Shown: piece by piece, positions 53,539 through 64,000 of the stretch
Layout: each line of letters starts with the position of its first letter
Numbering within the stretch: position 1 is the stretch's first letter
Origin: Cladosporium sp. IMV 00045
Taxonomy: Eukaryota; Ascomycota; Dothideomycetes; Cladosporiales; Cladosporiaceae
Length of the DNA: 64,000 nt
Assembly: GCA_001931905.2 (NCBI GenBank)
Contig: MSJI02000885.1
Coordinates: 181,309 to 245,308 of the forward strand
Direction of reading: 5' to 3'
Notes under the pieces: model-generated
What the model saw: the letters and a program-made list of their open reading frames with translations, nothing else
Told to the model about the DNA's origin: nothing
The model's database searches: none
Made by a program: the position numbers and the translations under genes

Positions 53539-54628
53539 ATGTTCATCGCACGATCTGAGTACGGTATGTTCACGGAAGCTTAGAATTGCCAGCTGCACAA
53601 TCACGCACATCTGGGCGCTTTTTGCTCATTCAAGCAACCTTGTGATGAACGCTTTCGAGCTCATGCTAATAAGTCTACTCCATTAGATCGCGGCATCAAG
53701 TATGTACAATCACCAACCCGAGCCACATCGCCTCTCTGACCTAATTCCTTAGCACCTTCTCGCCCGAAGGCCGTCTCTTCCAAGTCGAATACTCCCTCGA
53801 AGCCATCAAGCTCGGTAGCACAGCGATCGGAATACAAACCAGCGAGGGTGTCGTATTGGGCGTTGAGAAGAGAGTGACGAGCACACTTTTGGAGACCAGC
53901 TCCGTGGAGAAGATTGTTGAGATTGACAAGCACATTGGCTGCGCCATCTCGGGTCTGCAAGCCGACAGCAGGACTTTGATCGAGCACGCGCGGTATGTTG
54001 GATAACAAGCGCGTACTAGGAAAGGGACACACAGCTAACGGGTGGGATCAAACAGCGTCACTTCGCAATCACATCACTTCAACTACGCCGAGCCGCTGTC
54101 TGTTGAGAGCTGCACACAGAGCATATGCGATTTGGCACTGAGGTTCGGTGAGGGAGCTGATGGAGAGGAGAGCATAATGTCCAGGCCCTTCGGTGTGGCG
54201 CTGCTCATTGGAGGCTGGGACGAGGACGGACCTGCACTGTATGTATTGAGAGCTTGAATTGGCGGGGATATATCTTGCTAACACAGTGTCATAGCTACCA
54301 CGCTGAGCCTTCCGGTACGTTCTACCGCTACGATGCCAAGGCTATCGGCTCCGGTTCAGAAGGTGCGCAGGCAGAGCTCGTCAACGAGTACCACAAGTAC
54401 GTATCATCGCTGCGGTTTGAAAAGGTCATACATGGTGCTAACAATTTCCACAGGAGCTTAACTCTCCAAGAGGCCGAGACTCTCACCCTCCGTACGCTCA
54501 AGCAAGTCATGGAGGAGAAGCTTGACGCGAAGAACGTTCAGCTGTCCAGCATTACCAAGGACAAGGGTTTCCGCATCTACTCTGATGAGGAGATGAAGGA
54601 GTGCGTCAGCAAGCTCGAGGGCAACTAG
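53539..54628 (+). CDS. PUP2: 20S proteasome subunit alpha type-5
   Basis: Six exons: 53539-53563, 53687-53699 (13 bases), 53753-53992, 54056-54238, 54295-54396 and 54454-54628. Every phase closes, giving 245 residues, the normal length. The proteasome A signature runs across the first three exons ([21 protein letters not shown], then [14 protein letters not shown]). Further family blocks are [50 protein letters not shown] and [17 protein letters not shown]. The protein forms part of the outer alpha ring that gates entry to the 20S core in nucleus and cytosol. It has no catalytic Thr, as expected. The early introns and the tiny second exon are the notable features. Confidence 0.97.
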
Positions 54629-55028
54629 ACGAGACATTCACGGCTTTGTGCTGGGTGTATAATAGAGCGGCATGGCGTTGCAGCCAGCATTGCACGAAAG
54701 AATCACGATGCATTTTACCACTTTTGTTCCGTCAAGTATTCAATCAATATATTGCTGTAATTTTCTTTCCTGTAGTACGGCAAGCATTGGCGATAAACGT
54801 ATTGCGATCACAAGCCGCAGAGTCTCATGCTGTGCCTCGGCTCGAATGTTTTGGCTCTCCGGAAATCTCAAGAACGCGGCTGAGCTAATGTTGACGAGAG
54901 ACCAAGGGAACCGATCCCCCTTGGCCACCTGTGCCTTGATATCCATCATGATCACACTTCGATAGTAATACCTAATTCTTTTCATTCTTTTTCTTTCACA
55001 TCATCATTTCATTTCCTTGCGCCCCACT
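54629..55028. other. Intergenic region
   Basis: 400 bases between two plus-strand genes, with 3' UTR and promoter. Nothing else recognised. Confidence 0.4.
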
Positions 55029-56224
55029 ATGTCGGCGGTCCAACGTCTCCCCATGATGGCGGGGACCCTAAGCGTGGGAGCCACTCTCGCTGCCATCATC
55101 GGAGTCCCATCTCTTCGAAACAGATTTGCGCACCTCATAGGGACAGGAAAAACCGGCAACATGTTGCGTCTGTTAGTAGTCGCTTTTGCGCTGCTGAACT
55201 TGAAAAACTTGCCTTTCGTTTGGCACGTAAGTTTCTGTCCACCAGCCAAAATCTCCCTGGGCATACCAGGGAAAAAGACGACTAGAGCTGACCAAGATAC
55301 ACTCATACACAGTGGCGAGTCTTCAAAGGCCTGATATACCAAATCTTCCTTCAAAAGCAAGAGCGTACGCCTAAAGACCTCTTCGCACCCATGATCACAT
55401 CCTCCTTCAACACCCCCTACGACTGCGACTACAACCTGCACAAGTCCAACTCGACCTACTTCGCGGACCTCGACGTCTCTCGCGCCCACTATATGGGCAG
55501 CGTGATCCGCACGGGCCTGCAGCGACTCAACGCCGGCGACGAGGAAGGTCTCCCATCCGAAGTGCGCGCCGCTAAGGGCAAGTACTACGTCGCCCTCGGC
55601 GCCATTGGATGTTTCTTCCAGCGCGAGATCGCACCGCTGCAGAGCTTTGAGGTTTACACGAGGATTCTGAGCTGGGACAGGAAGTGGATGTACCTGGTTT
55701 CGCATATTGTCAAGAAAGGAGCTATCAAGCCGGATTCATACGTTCTGCAGCCGTGGAAGAAGGGCAAAAAGGTTGGGGAGAACAAGAAGACCGAGGAGGA
55801 GGATTTGAAGAAGCACATCTATGCTACGAGCATTGCGAGATATGTCGTGAAGAAGGGAAGGCTCACGGTCAACCCGGAGATTATCTTGGAAAGATCGCGC
55901 TTGCTGCCTACCAGGCCTGAGGGCGTGGGCTTGCCACCTAGAACAGAGGACTCTGTCGTTCCTACACCCGCCGCCAATGGCACGCCTGCGGGGAACGGTG
56001 CCGTCGCCAGCCCAGAGAACGTCGCGGCGGAGGTTACCTCGCGACTTGGCAGCGCCACCGAACCGCATGGCATCAAAGCTGAAGACGAAGAATGGACGTG
56101 GGAGCAGATGGAAACGGAGAGACTGCGCGGGTTGAAAATGGCAAGCCACTTTGACCAGCTGAGCGGCATCCACGACGAGATCCGCGCTGGTGAGGTTCTG
56201 GGTCAATACTCGGACTGGTTCTAG
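55029..56224 (+). CDS. Membrane-anchored thioesterase-fold protein (THEM6-like, 4HBT_2)
   Basis: Two exons, 55029-55226 and 55313-56224, with an 86-base intron (GTAAGT...CACAG) in phase 0. The product is 369 residues. Residues 8-60 are hydrophobic and hold one or two membrane helices (AGTLSVGATLAAIIGV; LRLLVVAFALLNLKNLPFVWH). The hotdog-like core at about 65-240 has the block SSFNTPYDCDYNLHKSNSTYFADLDVSRAHY, typical of THEM6-type proteins. The D-L-H-K-S-N-S pattern there replaces the D-x-H-x-H-N of active 4HBT enzymes. A Lys-rich segment (KKGKKVGENKK) and a polar tail ending QYSDWF follow. Fungal members are often labelled 'capsule polysaccharide biosynthesis', which is misleading. A thioesterase or lipid-related function at an internal membrane is likely but unproven. 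Confidence 0.88.
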
Positions 56225-57137
56225 ATCATCCCTCGCGGACGGACGCCGTTTGTACAGGATACATCATGTGTATACATAGATTTTTTGCGATACCCTGCTG
56301 ATCGGATTGCATAGATGACGGCCCGGCGTGTTCGCAAGCACAGACTACTTTGGAACAACTTCAAGCCGTTCGAAAGTAGTCCGTGCGTGTCTGCAGACAT
56401 GCAATATATTGACACCCCTGCTCGCCAACCCCAGCCTCGCCTGCGGATGCCATGCCCCGATGCTGGTGACAACCAATCACTCAGAGTTTGTATGCCGATT
56501 TTAACGCGGTTTAATCAGTTTCTGGTGTGATGCCTACGGGGCTTTGCATCCGTCTGGTTGCACAACACAGCTGGGACCGCCCTCCCCTGTACAAGCCAAC
56601 CGCCACTATCAAATCTCTGAGTATGTGACAAACGCGACAAACGCCGCCCACACCATATGATCATGGACGGTGAACCCCTTGCCTGATGTATTACTGCAGC
56701 CAAGTTAGGTTTGTGCTACTTCCTCTATCTTGGCTTACGAACAAGCCGAGTCAAATTCGACCTGTCTCTTCTAGCGCCGCCCTGTCGGATTCCTGCATAT
56801 CGTGCTCAAGGACTGAGCGGGCTCAGTTTCAATCAATGCAGCCAGCCTTTGGCGAGAGATGCCGAATATGTGCGGGCTGGTACTTGCAGACAAACAGACC
56901 TTCACCGTTCATTAGGTATTTGACTCCCTCCCTTGTGTTCGTGTTGCTTAAGTATCTATCATTCCCCTGCCCTTTTACCTTAGTCCCAAATCCAATTGCA
57001 ACAATCAAACAGTTCGACATCCTAAAGCGTTGGGCAAGGCTGCTAAGGCCTCAGATCTAGGTGCCCCTGCCTCGACCGACAACGACAGAGGAAACAAGAC
57101 GAGCCCTCCAAACTTCAATGCCCTCGTTAGAACAGTC
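56225..57137. other. Intergenic region with possible 5' exon
   Basis: About 910 bases before the coiled-coil gene. A stretch at 56836-56914 begins with ATG and ends at a GTATTT donor-like site. A possible acceptor lies just before 57028, so an extra short 5' coding exon is conceivable. I did not accept it because the splice signals are weak. Confidence 0.35.
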
Positions 57138-60100
57138 ATGGCATCTTATCAAGCCGTGAACGCGGTCCTGCAAGCCATATACGAGGAGAGCCCGGTCGAA
57201 CAACAAGCTCCCTCCCCGACGATGGCAGTACCGCAGAACGAGATCGATGACTCCCGAGCATCAGACAAAGTCGTTCTTGCCCCCGAAAGCAGCCTGAGGA
57301 ACAACAACGCAAGCCCTCTCAGTGACGATGTCGTTGTTGAGCGTGCTATGGGAGCTTATCGCGCCATGGAAAAGGCCCTGCGAAGTACCCGCGAGTACAT
57401 CAATCTCCAATATCAAACGAATCCCCAGGCGAAGGCGGTTATGCAAGCCGAAGTCGATGATCTCCGACGACGATTGAACGACGCAGACACCGAAATTGGT
57501 CGCCATCGAGCCCATTCCGCTCGGATATCTCAGGAAAAGAAAGCTCTACGCATCGAGCTGAATGACAAGCATCAGGATGCCGTTCGGGCTAATCGAAAGT
57601 GTCTGCAATCGGAAGCAGCGTGGCGATCCGCCGATCAGAGGATCAAAAATATGGAAGGGACTGAGAAGTCTCTTCGTTCATTGAACTCTGAGCTGGACAA
57701 ACGGTTGGCCGATGCCATGGATAGCAAGAAGACGATCGAAGCGGCCTTTGCATCTGCACAGGAGAAGCTTGCGAACGCGGAAGAGGACCGGGCTATCCTT
57801 CGCTCGGAAGCCATCAACACGAAGGAGAGATTGGCGAGCGTCGACCAGAGCAACCAGACGACTGAAGCGAAGTATCTAACGACAAGGGCGGAGCTCGAGA
57901 CTTCGAAGGCGTCTGAGACTACTCTTCGATCGAAGAACATGGAGCTGGAAGCAGAGTTGTCGGATGCCATTGAGTGTATGAGGACAATCGAAGCGAGCAG
58001 AGATGAGGCAATCGTAGAGAGTGAGATCAACCGAGTCAACTGGATTGAGGCTCACTCAGCAATGACAAACGCTGATTCGGTCAACAAATTTCTCGAAGGT
58101 AAAATGCAGCAACAAGACTCTGACATCAAGGCCATGGAGCAGCGGAATGCGCGTCTCTGTGAAGACCTAGACAGCGCCAGAAGTCAAACAGAAGCAGCAC
58201 AGCGCGACCTCCGCCTCAGAAACGACGAAGCGGCCGTGCAGCGCTACCGAGTCAGCATTGCACCTGATTGCCACACCGTTGCCTGGTTCAATCACAGCAT
58301 TGAAATGACAAGGAATGAAAATGCATACGACATCGTATGCATCATGGCTTCCCAAAACGAGACCACCAAGACAGCTGAAAGGGAGACAGTTTGGATGCTG
58401 ACTAGTTCACGTAATCAAGCCGATCGACTTCGTAGAGAGGTCAAAGCACTGAAGGATGCAGCCGTGGAGTCTGATAATGCGACAGAGAAGCATGCCAAGC
58501 ATCTCTCTGAAGAAATGGCTGATCTCAGCATCAAGGTCGACCGATTGCGCAAGGAGAAGGACGAGCTGAAGACCGAAGCTGAGGGACACAAAGAAGCGGC
58601 AGAAGATACACAGATGGTGATCAAAAGCACCTCAGAATGGATCGGTGATCTCTCACGGCATCTGGATGACTTCATTCTCAAGACCAACCAACAACGCAAA
58701 GAGGACCGTCGCTTGGAAGTCCCGACCAAAAAGGCCCTGGACTTCGCAGCGTCGACAAAAGACGCACCAGATGTGAAGACGTATCTCAGCGAACAGCGCA
58801 AAGATGTCTCACAAAATCTGACGAATTTAATCCGCATTTTGCAAACATCTGAAGACTCGGCAAGTGCGGCTGAGAAGAACGGACATGCTGCAGAGCATGG
58901 AAGATTGGAAGCCGAGAGGAACTTTCATCGCGTTCAACGTCGACTGGAGGGACTCGAGAAGTCGTCGACAGCCGAGAAGGATCGGTTGAAGAGTACGTTT
59001 GAGCAACGGATCGAAGATCTCTCACAAAATCTGAATGATTTCAAAGCCAAGGCGCAAGAGTCAGAAGAACTGGCAAGTGCGGCCGAGCAGAGTCGGATCG
59101 CTGCAGAGCTAGATGGCATAAAGGCTAAAGTGGACTTAGACAAAATGCGTGATCGTGTGTTCCATCTGGAGGAAGCTTCGTTTGACGAGAAGCAGAGAAG
59201 TGAAAGGTTCCACTTGCGGGAACAGTTGCGGCGGCAGGACAAGGTCTGCGAAGAAGAACGCACGAAAGCTACGAGGAGTGAAGAGAAGGCCAGAGAAGCG
59301 GCCGAGGAGCTCGAGAAATATCGCGCGAAAGCGAAGGAACTACAAGAAGCGCTGACCAAAGAGAAAAGGGAGGAGGCTAGCAAAGCGGCCGAGGAGCTCG
59401 AGAGCTGCCGTGCAGAATCGCGGGCTCTACAAAAGGCATTGATTGAAGAGAAAAGCGAGGCCACAAAACGAGGAGAAGAGGCTGCGAAACTGACAGAAGA
59501 TCTCCAAGCTTCTCGCTCGCAAGTGCAAAGGTTGGAAGAGGCGGCGTTCAGAAATGTGCAAAATATCGTCACGTCTCAGCGAAAGACGCAGCGCCTTCAA
59601 GTCGAAGTTCAGGGTCTACAGAACGCAATGCGCCGAGCGCACGCATTTCTCACCGGTGGCGAACAACCAGACAGCGGATCGGATGACGGACTCATGGTCA
59701 TCGAGGAAACTGACTGGATTGAAGCGAGGCAAGGGGCCAAGGTGAAGCCCGTTTCGAAAGAAAGCGAACGGCAACGGAGTTTCCCTCAAGCAGTCGAAGA
59801 GACTTCTGTAAACAGCAACACAATGCCTCCTCCTCCTACTCCAGCCAAGAATAAATCACGCATGGCCTCCTCAACGTCAGCCTCCGGCACTAGCAGCAAA
59901 TCCCCCCGGCGCGCTTCCTCAATCTCTGAGCCTGGATCGCCATCAGCCTTAAGAAAGCCACAGGCAACTAACACGAGCAGCAAAGCAAGCACACCAACGA
60001 ACAAACGAGCCGCGTCTTCTGATGCGAGCAATTCGTTCAATGACCCAGCCACTTACACCGAAACGCCCAGATCAAGCAGGAAACGAAACGCTCCTCCCGA

Positions 60101-60215
60101 AGCGATCGCAAGTGTTGATGAGAATGCAAGCGAGCCTCGGCGCCCCAAGCGCATCCGACGTCCTGCGCCAAAACTGCGACCGGACGATGCGGAAATATAC
60201 TGTAAGCCTTCGTAA
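57138..60215 (+). CDS. Long coiled-coil protein with basic, probably nuclear C-terminus
   Basis: One exon of 1025 residues from the first ATG of the open frame (the frame is open 36 codons upstream without ATG). After a short N-terminal segment, about residues 85-830 are almost entirely heptad-like helix rich in Glu, Lys, Ala, Arg and Ser. There are internal similarities between blocks (LRSLNSELDKRLADAMDSKK and LRSKNMELEAELSDAIECMR; two DLSxxLxDFxxK blocks near 540 and 650; two AAEELExxRAxxxxLQxAL blocks near 750-790). The last ~170 residues are Ser/Thr/Pro-rich and disordered, with repeated SSK, TPTNKR and PRSS motifs and a basic cluster RRPKRIRRPAPKL near the end that could be a nuclear localisation signal. 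No motor or enzyme domain was seen. A structural role is likely but unnamed. Confidence 0.8.
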   Translation: MASYQAVNAVLQAIYEESPVEQQAPSPTMAVPQNEIDDSRASDKVVLAPESSLRNNNASPLSDDVVVERAMGAYRAMEKALRSTREYINLQYQTNPQAKAVMQAEVDDLRRRLNDADTEIGRHRAHSARISQEKKALRIELNDKHQDAVRANRKCLQSEAAWRSADQRIKNMEGTEKSLRSLNSELDKRLADAMDSKKTIEAAFASAQEKLANAEEDRAILRSEAINTKERLASVDQSNQTTEAKYLTTRAELETSKASETTLRSKNMELEAELSDAIECMRTIEASRDEAIVESEINRVNWIEAHSAMTNADSVNKFLEGKMQQQDSDIKAMEQRNARLCEDLDSARSQTEAAQRDLRLRNDEAAVQRYRVSIAPDCHTVAWFNHSIEMTRNENAYDIVCIMASQNETTKTAERETVWMLTSSRNQADRLRREVKALKDAAVESDNATEKHAKHLSEEMADLSIKVDRLRKEKDELKTEAEGHKEAAEDTQMVIKSTSEWIGDLSRHLDDFILKTNQQRKEDRRLEVPTKKALDFAASTKDAPDVKTYLSEQRKDVSQNLTNLIRILQTSEDSASAAEKNGHAAEHGRLEAERNFHRVQRRLEGLEKSSTAEKDRLKSTFEQRIEDLSQNLNDFKAKAQESEELASAAEQSRIAAELDGIKAKVDLDKMRDRVFHLEEASFDEKQRSERFHLREQLRRQDKVCEEERTKATRSEEKAREAAEELEKYRAKAKELQEALTKEKREEASKAAEELESCRAESRALQKALIEEKSEATKRGEEAAKLTEDLQASRSQVQRLEEAAFRNVQNIVTSQRKTQRLQVEVQGLQNAMRRAHAFLTGGEQPDSGSDDGLMVIEETDWIEARQGAKVKPVSKESERQRSFPQAVEETSVNSNTMPPPPTPAKNKSRMASSTSASGTSSKSPRRASSISEPGSPSALRKPQATNTSSKASTPTNKRAASSDASNSFNDPATYTETPRSSRKRNAPPEAIASVDENASEPRRPKRIRRPAPKLRPDDAEIYCKPS

Positions 60216-61246
60216 GGGTGTCGAGGACGATGTTGGGCATAGTTGCAAGAAGGTGCCTCTTTTTTTCTTTGTTTCCTTTGTGGGAAGATTTTGTTGTGTA
60301 CTATTAGTCATCGATTTGAGGCGACCATATTGATACCCACATGTAACTTATAATAATTTTGGCCTGGTAAAAGTCTCACATAAAAGTCATCGACCCTTTG
60401 CAAAAGCGCTGCCCCTATATGATCGCTGGGTTGTGTATCGTGGGACTCCATTCTGCGGGTAGCGTGTGCTCGGGTAGTGTATCATTTCTCGATGGTCGAG
60501 ATACATGTAGAGAGTTTAGGGCATGAGATACTATCGAATTGAAAGCCTGACGTTACCTGAGATGGAGTGAGGAATCACGTAGCATCACGTCACGTTTTTC
60601 GAGATAAGATGACCATATGACTACCACTTTCGTATGCCCTTAGGTAGTAATAGTCCGAACCTGATTGAATTAGAAGCGTAGACTGCAAGACCAGGTTGGA
60701 AAAATCAAAGTGGTGCTTGAAGCCAGCTTGAATTGAAGTCATGTTATGCTCACGTCACCTATAGTCAGCTTCGTCCATGTAGCGGACTTACAGGGGCAGC
60801 CATCATGTAAGAGTAGCACACGAAAGAGCGACGCGTAGACGCGATATTGATTATTTCGGTCGATGAACGGCAGTGTGAGAATACATGATGAGATGCCAGT
60901 CGAGTGAGGCCCTCAATCGAACCAAGCCGGAAGGCCTCTCGACATCGATGCTGTAAGCTTGAGAATGAGACTCAAAAACCCTGTCAGACGAAGAACGATC
61001 AAGCCGAAAGGACTTTCCTTTCCCAAAAGCGTCGGGTAGAATCATAATCAAACAACCAAGCCAATCCCTACGGCTACAATACGAGGATATAGAAAACGCC
61101 GCCCGCTATGCAAAAGTTTTTCTAAGATTTCCAAACCAAAGGAAACAAAGATCCCAAATGTTTTTTTTTTTTCTTCTCTCGTTGGTAATTCCGTGTAGCA
61201 TAAGATCCTGAAATCGTTCCATTTGACACTAAACGCACACTCGTCA
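60216..61246. other. Convergent intergenic region
   Basis: 1.03 kb between two 3' ends. It contains a T run at about 61158-61171 near the 3' end of the Rpc82 gene and no recognisable gene or RNA. Confidence 0.45.
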
Positions 61247-63419
61247 TCACGTAGACATGGTGACATCCTTGCCGGTGAAATCTCTCATGACACCCACGAC
61301 ATCGTCCAAGCGCTTGACTTGCGTGAGAAGCTTCTCCTGCGTCTCGCGCCACAGCGAGAGCTGTTGCTTCTCGACGCTGCTGAGAGGCGTGCCCTCTTCT
61401 TCCAGCATGCCAGTCTTGCCGATGATGAAGCTCCTCGCGGCATCTGGGTTGCTGGCGCGCAGGCGCTCGCGCTTGTCGAGGATCTGCTGGAATTTTTCCT
61501 GCTCCACGTCCATGCGCTGCATGCAGCGGGCGATGGCTTGGTAGGTTTGATGGAGGATGAGCTGGGAGACCTTCTTTTCGTCGAAATACCAGAGATAAAG
61601 TGAGCGAGTGGGCTGTCGATATTGGTCTTTGGGCACTTCTTGTGATTCCAAAAAGCCAGCAGCCTGCATTTGGGCGAGGACGCCACGGATCTCCTTGACG
61701 TGTTTGAGACATTTTTGTGCGACTCCCTTCTCTTCCAGTCTGCCCTCTTGCCGTAACATACGGGCGACGCGGACTGCGGCTTTGCCAAAACGGCGATCGA
61801 TGGTGGTGTCGATCTCCGCATTGACGAGGATTCGACTGAGCACGGGAAAGTTCACCCTCCATTCTGATTGACCTGCAGCTCCAGGTCGACGACAGAACTC
61901 TTTGTCGTGCTCCTCCAAGAGTTTCAGATGTTGCTCTACCAGATCCAGACGCCTGTTTTTGTTCCTCATGCTGGAGTACCCATTGGTAGTTCCCTCATCA
62001 TCAGAATCGGCTTCTTTCTTGATGCCGATATCACTAAAGTCGTTATCGTATTCGATCGTTCCTTTTTTCTTTGCCCCATTTGGCATGTCTGACTTGGCAC
62101 CATTGATACCCTTGGCGAGATCCAGATAAGGGTCAACGAATTCTGCAACTTCCATGACAGAAGCGACGGGTTGCGCCTCCTCTTCCTCGTCCTCGTCGTC
62201 ATATTGCACAAGATCTTCGCGGACAGATCGTACTTTACTTTCCAGGACTGTGAGCAGGGCACGGTAGACGCCAGCGGTGATGTGGCCGAGGTAGTGCTTC
62301 GCATGCTGCACCAAGTGTTCGCTACGCATCGCAACCATGCACTTGTCCAGATTGACGCCCACAGACATGTCGTTCTACATTCATAGTCAGTGCTTGTCTT
62401 TAGACGATGAGATGTCAAGCGAACATACCGCAAGTCTGGGCCCAGTGAAGTCGGTCTCACCACCGTGCCCAGCATGACCATTCGCATGACCACCGTTGAG
62501 CTTTTGTCGTTTGTTCGCATCCATGCCTGCACGCACGATCCCGCCACCGCCTTCAACGTCACGTCGTTCTGAGAATTCGGCTTCGTCCCGCCATTTGCGT
62601 TTCAACCCGTCCACTGATCTCTTAAACTCCGCCTGCTTCTTTGGTCCGGTGATCTTACCGTCCGGAAAGTGCTCCTCCATGATAAGCTGTCCAATTTCAT
62701 CCCCAATGTCGGCATTAGGTTTGAAAGAGCGAGGTCCGAGTTTCTGCAAGAAGCCAGCGCGCAGTAGTTTGCGCAGTATGTGATGCAATTCTGCCAAGCT
62801 GCCGATCTGTCGCGTGTCGTGGTGTTCTGCACCACTCGTCGCGCCGTTGCCGTTGCCATTCTGTACTGGAGTGTCGACGCCGTTGGCACGCTTCGCATAT
62901 CCATTGTCGTCGAAATCGAAGACACCAGCCAGATCTCCTACAGTGCAGTGTCCGATCTGCAATACCATAGCCACCACACTTGCCGCTTTGTCGCCTAGCC
63001 TCTTTTCGACCAACAAGACCGATCTTCCTGTGCGAAGCAGACCATATGCGCTGTGCCAATCCACGGAGTAGTAGGTATCGCCGCGATCATCGGTGTGGTG
63101 TCGAACAAGACGATGCTGGATGAGCTGGGCGAGGCTGCATTTTACTCGGGACAGTGGTGTTTTGCGCAGTCTAAGCGCTCTGAGCGCATCGAGCGTGGTT
63201 CGACCATTTGCGGCGAGAGCTGTGAAGATTTGCTATGCGAAGAGTTAGAGCCGGACTCTGTGTGCGCAATCCTCGAATCTTGGTCGATTTACCCTAGAAG
63301 TTTCGCCGTAGTGGTAGCTGATGACATGGCTGCAGACTTCGATGAGTTGCTGGGTATGTCAGTTAGCTTTGAATCCCAGTACGGTCGCGTGACGCAGCGG
63401 AATGCAATACCGAAGACAT
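61247..63419 (-). CDS. RPC82: RNA polymerase III subunit Rpc82 (RPC3)
   Basis: Four exons on the minus strand: 63419-63411 (9 bases), 63349-63293, 63232-62429 and 62374-61247. All are phase 0, giving 665 residues, close to the usual length. The N-terminus (MSS-QLIEVCSHVISYHYGETSR-QIFTALAANGRTTL) and SLAQLIQHRLVRHHTDDRGD form the first winged-helix domain. VDWHSAYGLLRTGR and MVLQIGHCTVGDLA follow. The middle includes a Gly/Asn-rich insertion and the KCMVAMRSEHLVQHAKHYLG block. The C-terminus has RSLYLWYFDEKKVSQLILHQ and a coiled-coil end. Rpc82 forms the Pol III initiation subcomplex with Rpc34 and Rpc31, helping promoter opening at tRNA and 5S genes. The first two exons are short but all junctions match the family N-terminus. 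Confidence 0.93.
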
Positions 63420-63956
63420 GTTCTGGAGCAGCGGGCGCCGAGGCGGGTAGGTATATTATAGGTATGTAAGTGAGGTCGTCGCAAGATGGCGGGGAGGCGA
63501 GTTCGCAGCAGCGCAGTAAGAGGCGTGTGTGAACTCTAGAGACCTCTCACGTCGTCTAGAGTTGTCGTGGTATAGAATCTCCGAGGTCTGCGCATTAGGT
63601 GTGCGACAGGCGTGTGAGCGACATGACAATCATGAATGCTTCCAATTGCTGCAAAGTGAACTAGGCCCGGCAGCTTTCGCCCATTTCAAAAGATCCACGC
63701 CCGCTGCGACACACTGCGGCTGGTGTCAGAGACTACCTTAGAGAGTCAGATTTGGAGACCCTCAGGCAAACAGGCACTCCACATTTCAATGCCGCATCGA
63801 AAGTAAGCCAAATCGCTCTGATTGGGTGGCGGACACTCCCGGGCAGCGAGCATCTCGTCCTCCGAGAGACGCAGCTTCGACGTCGACAGCAAAGCTCGAC
63901 CATCGCCCATTGCACCCGCACACCTCCCTCGTTGCCATTGAGAGCCCGTCGCCAAC
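63420..63956. other. Divergent promoter region
   Basis: 537 bases between the Rpc82 start and the ATG at 63957. Short frames only; a CTCTAGA-containing inverted pair lies near 63534-63560. No gene recognised. Confidence 0.4.
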
Positions 63957-64000
63957 ATGCTCTCGCGCTCCGCCCTTGGCCGTCACACCCAGCGCGCTGC
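63957..64000 (+). CDS. N-terminus of a probable mitochondrial protein, cut by window end
   Basis: ATG in good context (CCAACATGC) begins MLSRSALGRHTQRA and runs off the right edge. Arg and Ser without acidic residues in the first 14 positions is the usual look of a mitochondrial targeting presequence. The C-rich leader before it also fits a gene start. Identity cannot be told from 14 residues. Confidence 0.45.
   Translation, partial: MLSRSALGRHTQRA

Noticed and set aside
56836..56914. Possible 5' coding exon for the coiled-coil gene
   Set aside because: Donor GTATTT is weak and the joined N-terminus shows nothing recognisable; RNA evidence is needed before adding it.

Overview
This is a nuclear window from a filamentous ascomycete, most likely a dothideomycete (Mycosphaerellales-like). 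That placement is an inference from gene style, not from a marker search. The support is: introns mostly of 50-90 bases with GT-AG ends and GCTAAC-like branch sites, pyrimidine-rich leaders before housekeeping ATGs, and fungal families such as an Anp1-type mannosyltransferase, an NmrA-like protein, a Zn2Cys6 factor and Rpc82. I rebuilt about twenty spliced genes by checking splice sites and reading phase by eye.

Layout. 1-5.2 kb: a large ankyrin-type gene (minus strand) broken by six single-base frame changes, opposite a small two-exon membrane/coiled-coil gene. 6.5-10.2 kb: a 1125-residue low-complexity repeat protein. 10.9-19.3 kb: LSM7 with an RGG extension, a Zn2Cys6 protein, 40S ribosomal protein S18 and a single-pass membrane protein. 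20-25.6 kb: an FAD monooxygenase, an Anp1-family mannosyltransferase, a membrane-associated protein of unknown function and a small SRPBCC-fold protein. 25.9-32.5 kb is the accessory core. It holds two paralogous putative secreted proteins in inverted orientation, with related promoter regions, and an old AT-rich duplicated repeat whose copies flank the first gene. 34-38.9 kb: an intracellular beta-mannosidase and an APC-superfamily (choline/GABA-type) permease. 40.7-43.7 kb: mitochondrial ribosomal protein uS9 and elongation factor 1B-gamma, divergently arranged. 43.7-47.4 kb: a gene-poor, AT-richer stretch with a tRNA-Thr and degenerate coding remnants. 47.5-64 kb: an NmrA-like reductase, an unknown coiled-coil protein, GCP2 of the gamma-tubulin complex, proteasome alpha5, a THEM6-like thioesterase-fold protein, a nuclear-looking coiled-coil protein, RNA polymerase III subunit Rpc82, and the first codons of a probable mitochondrial protein at the right edge.

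Most genes are unrelated housekeeping genes, as is normal for a fungal chromosome arm; I see no biosynthetic cluster. The best candidate for something undescribed is the secreted paralogue pair at 27.5-32.1 kb. Both proteins have a signal peptide, a dibasic site, a ~65-residue module present once in one and twice in the other, a Ser/Asp-rich tail and the same RRFRA C-terminus. Upstream of each lies the same 17-base element and a TATA box. The frame-broken ankyrin gene with its divergent small partner is the second candidate.
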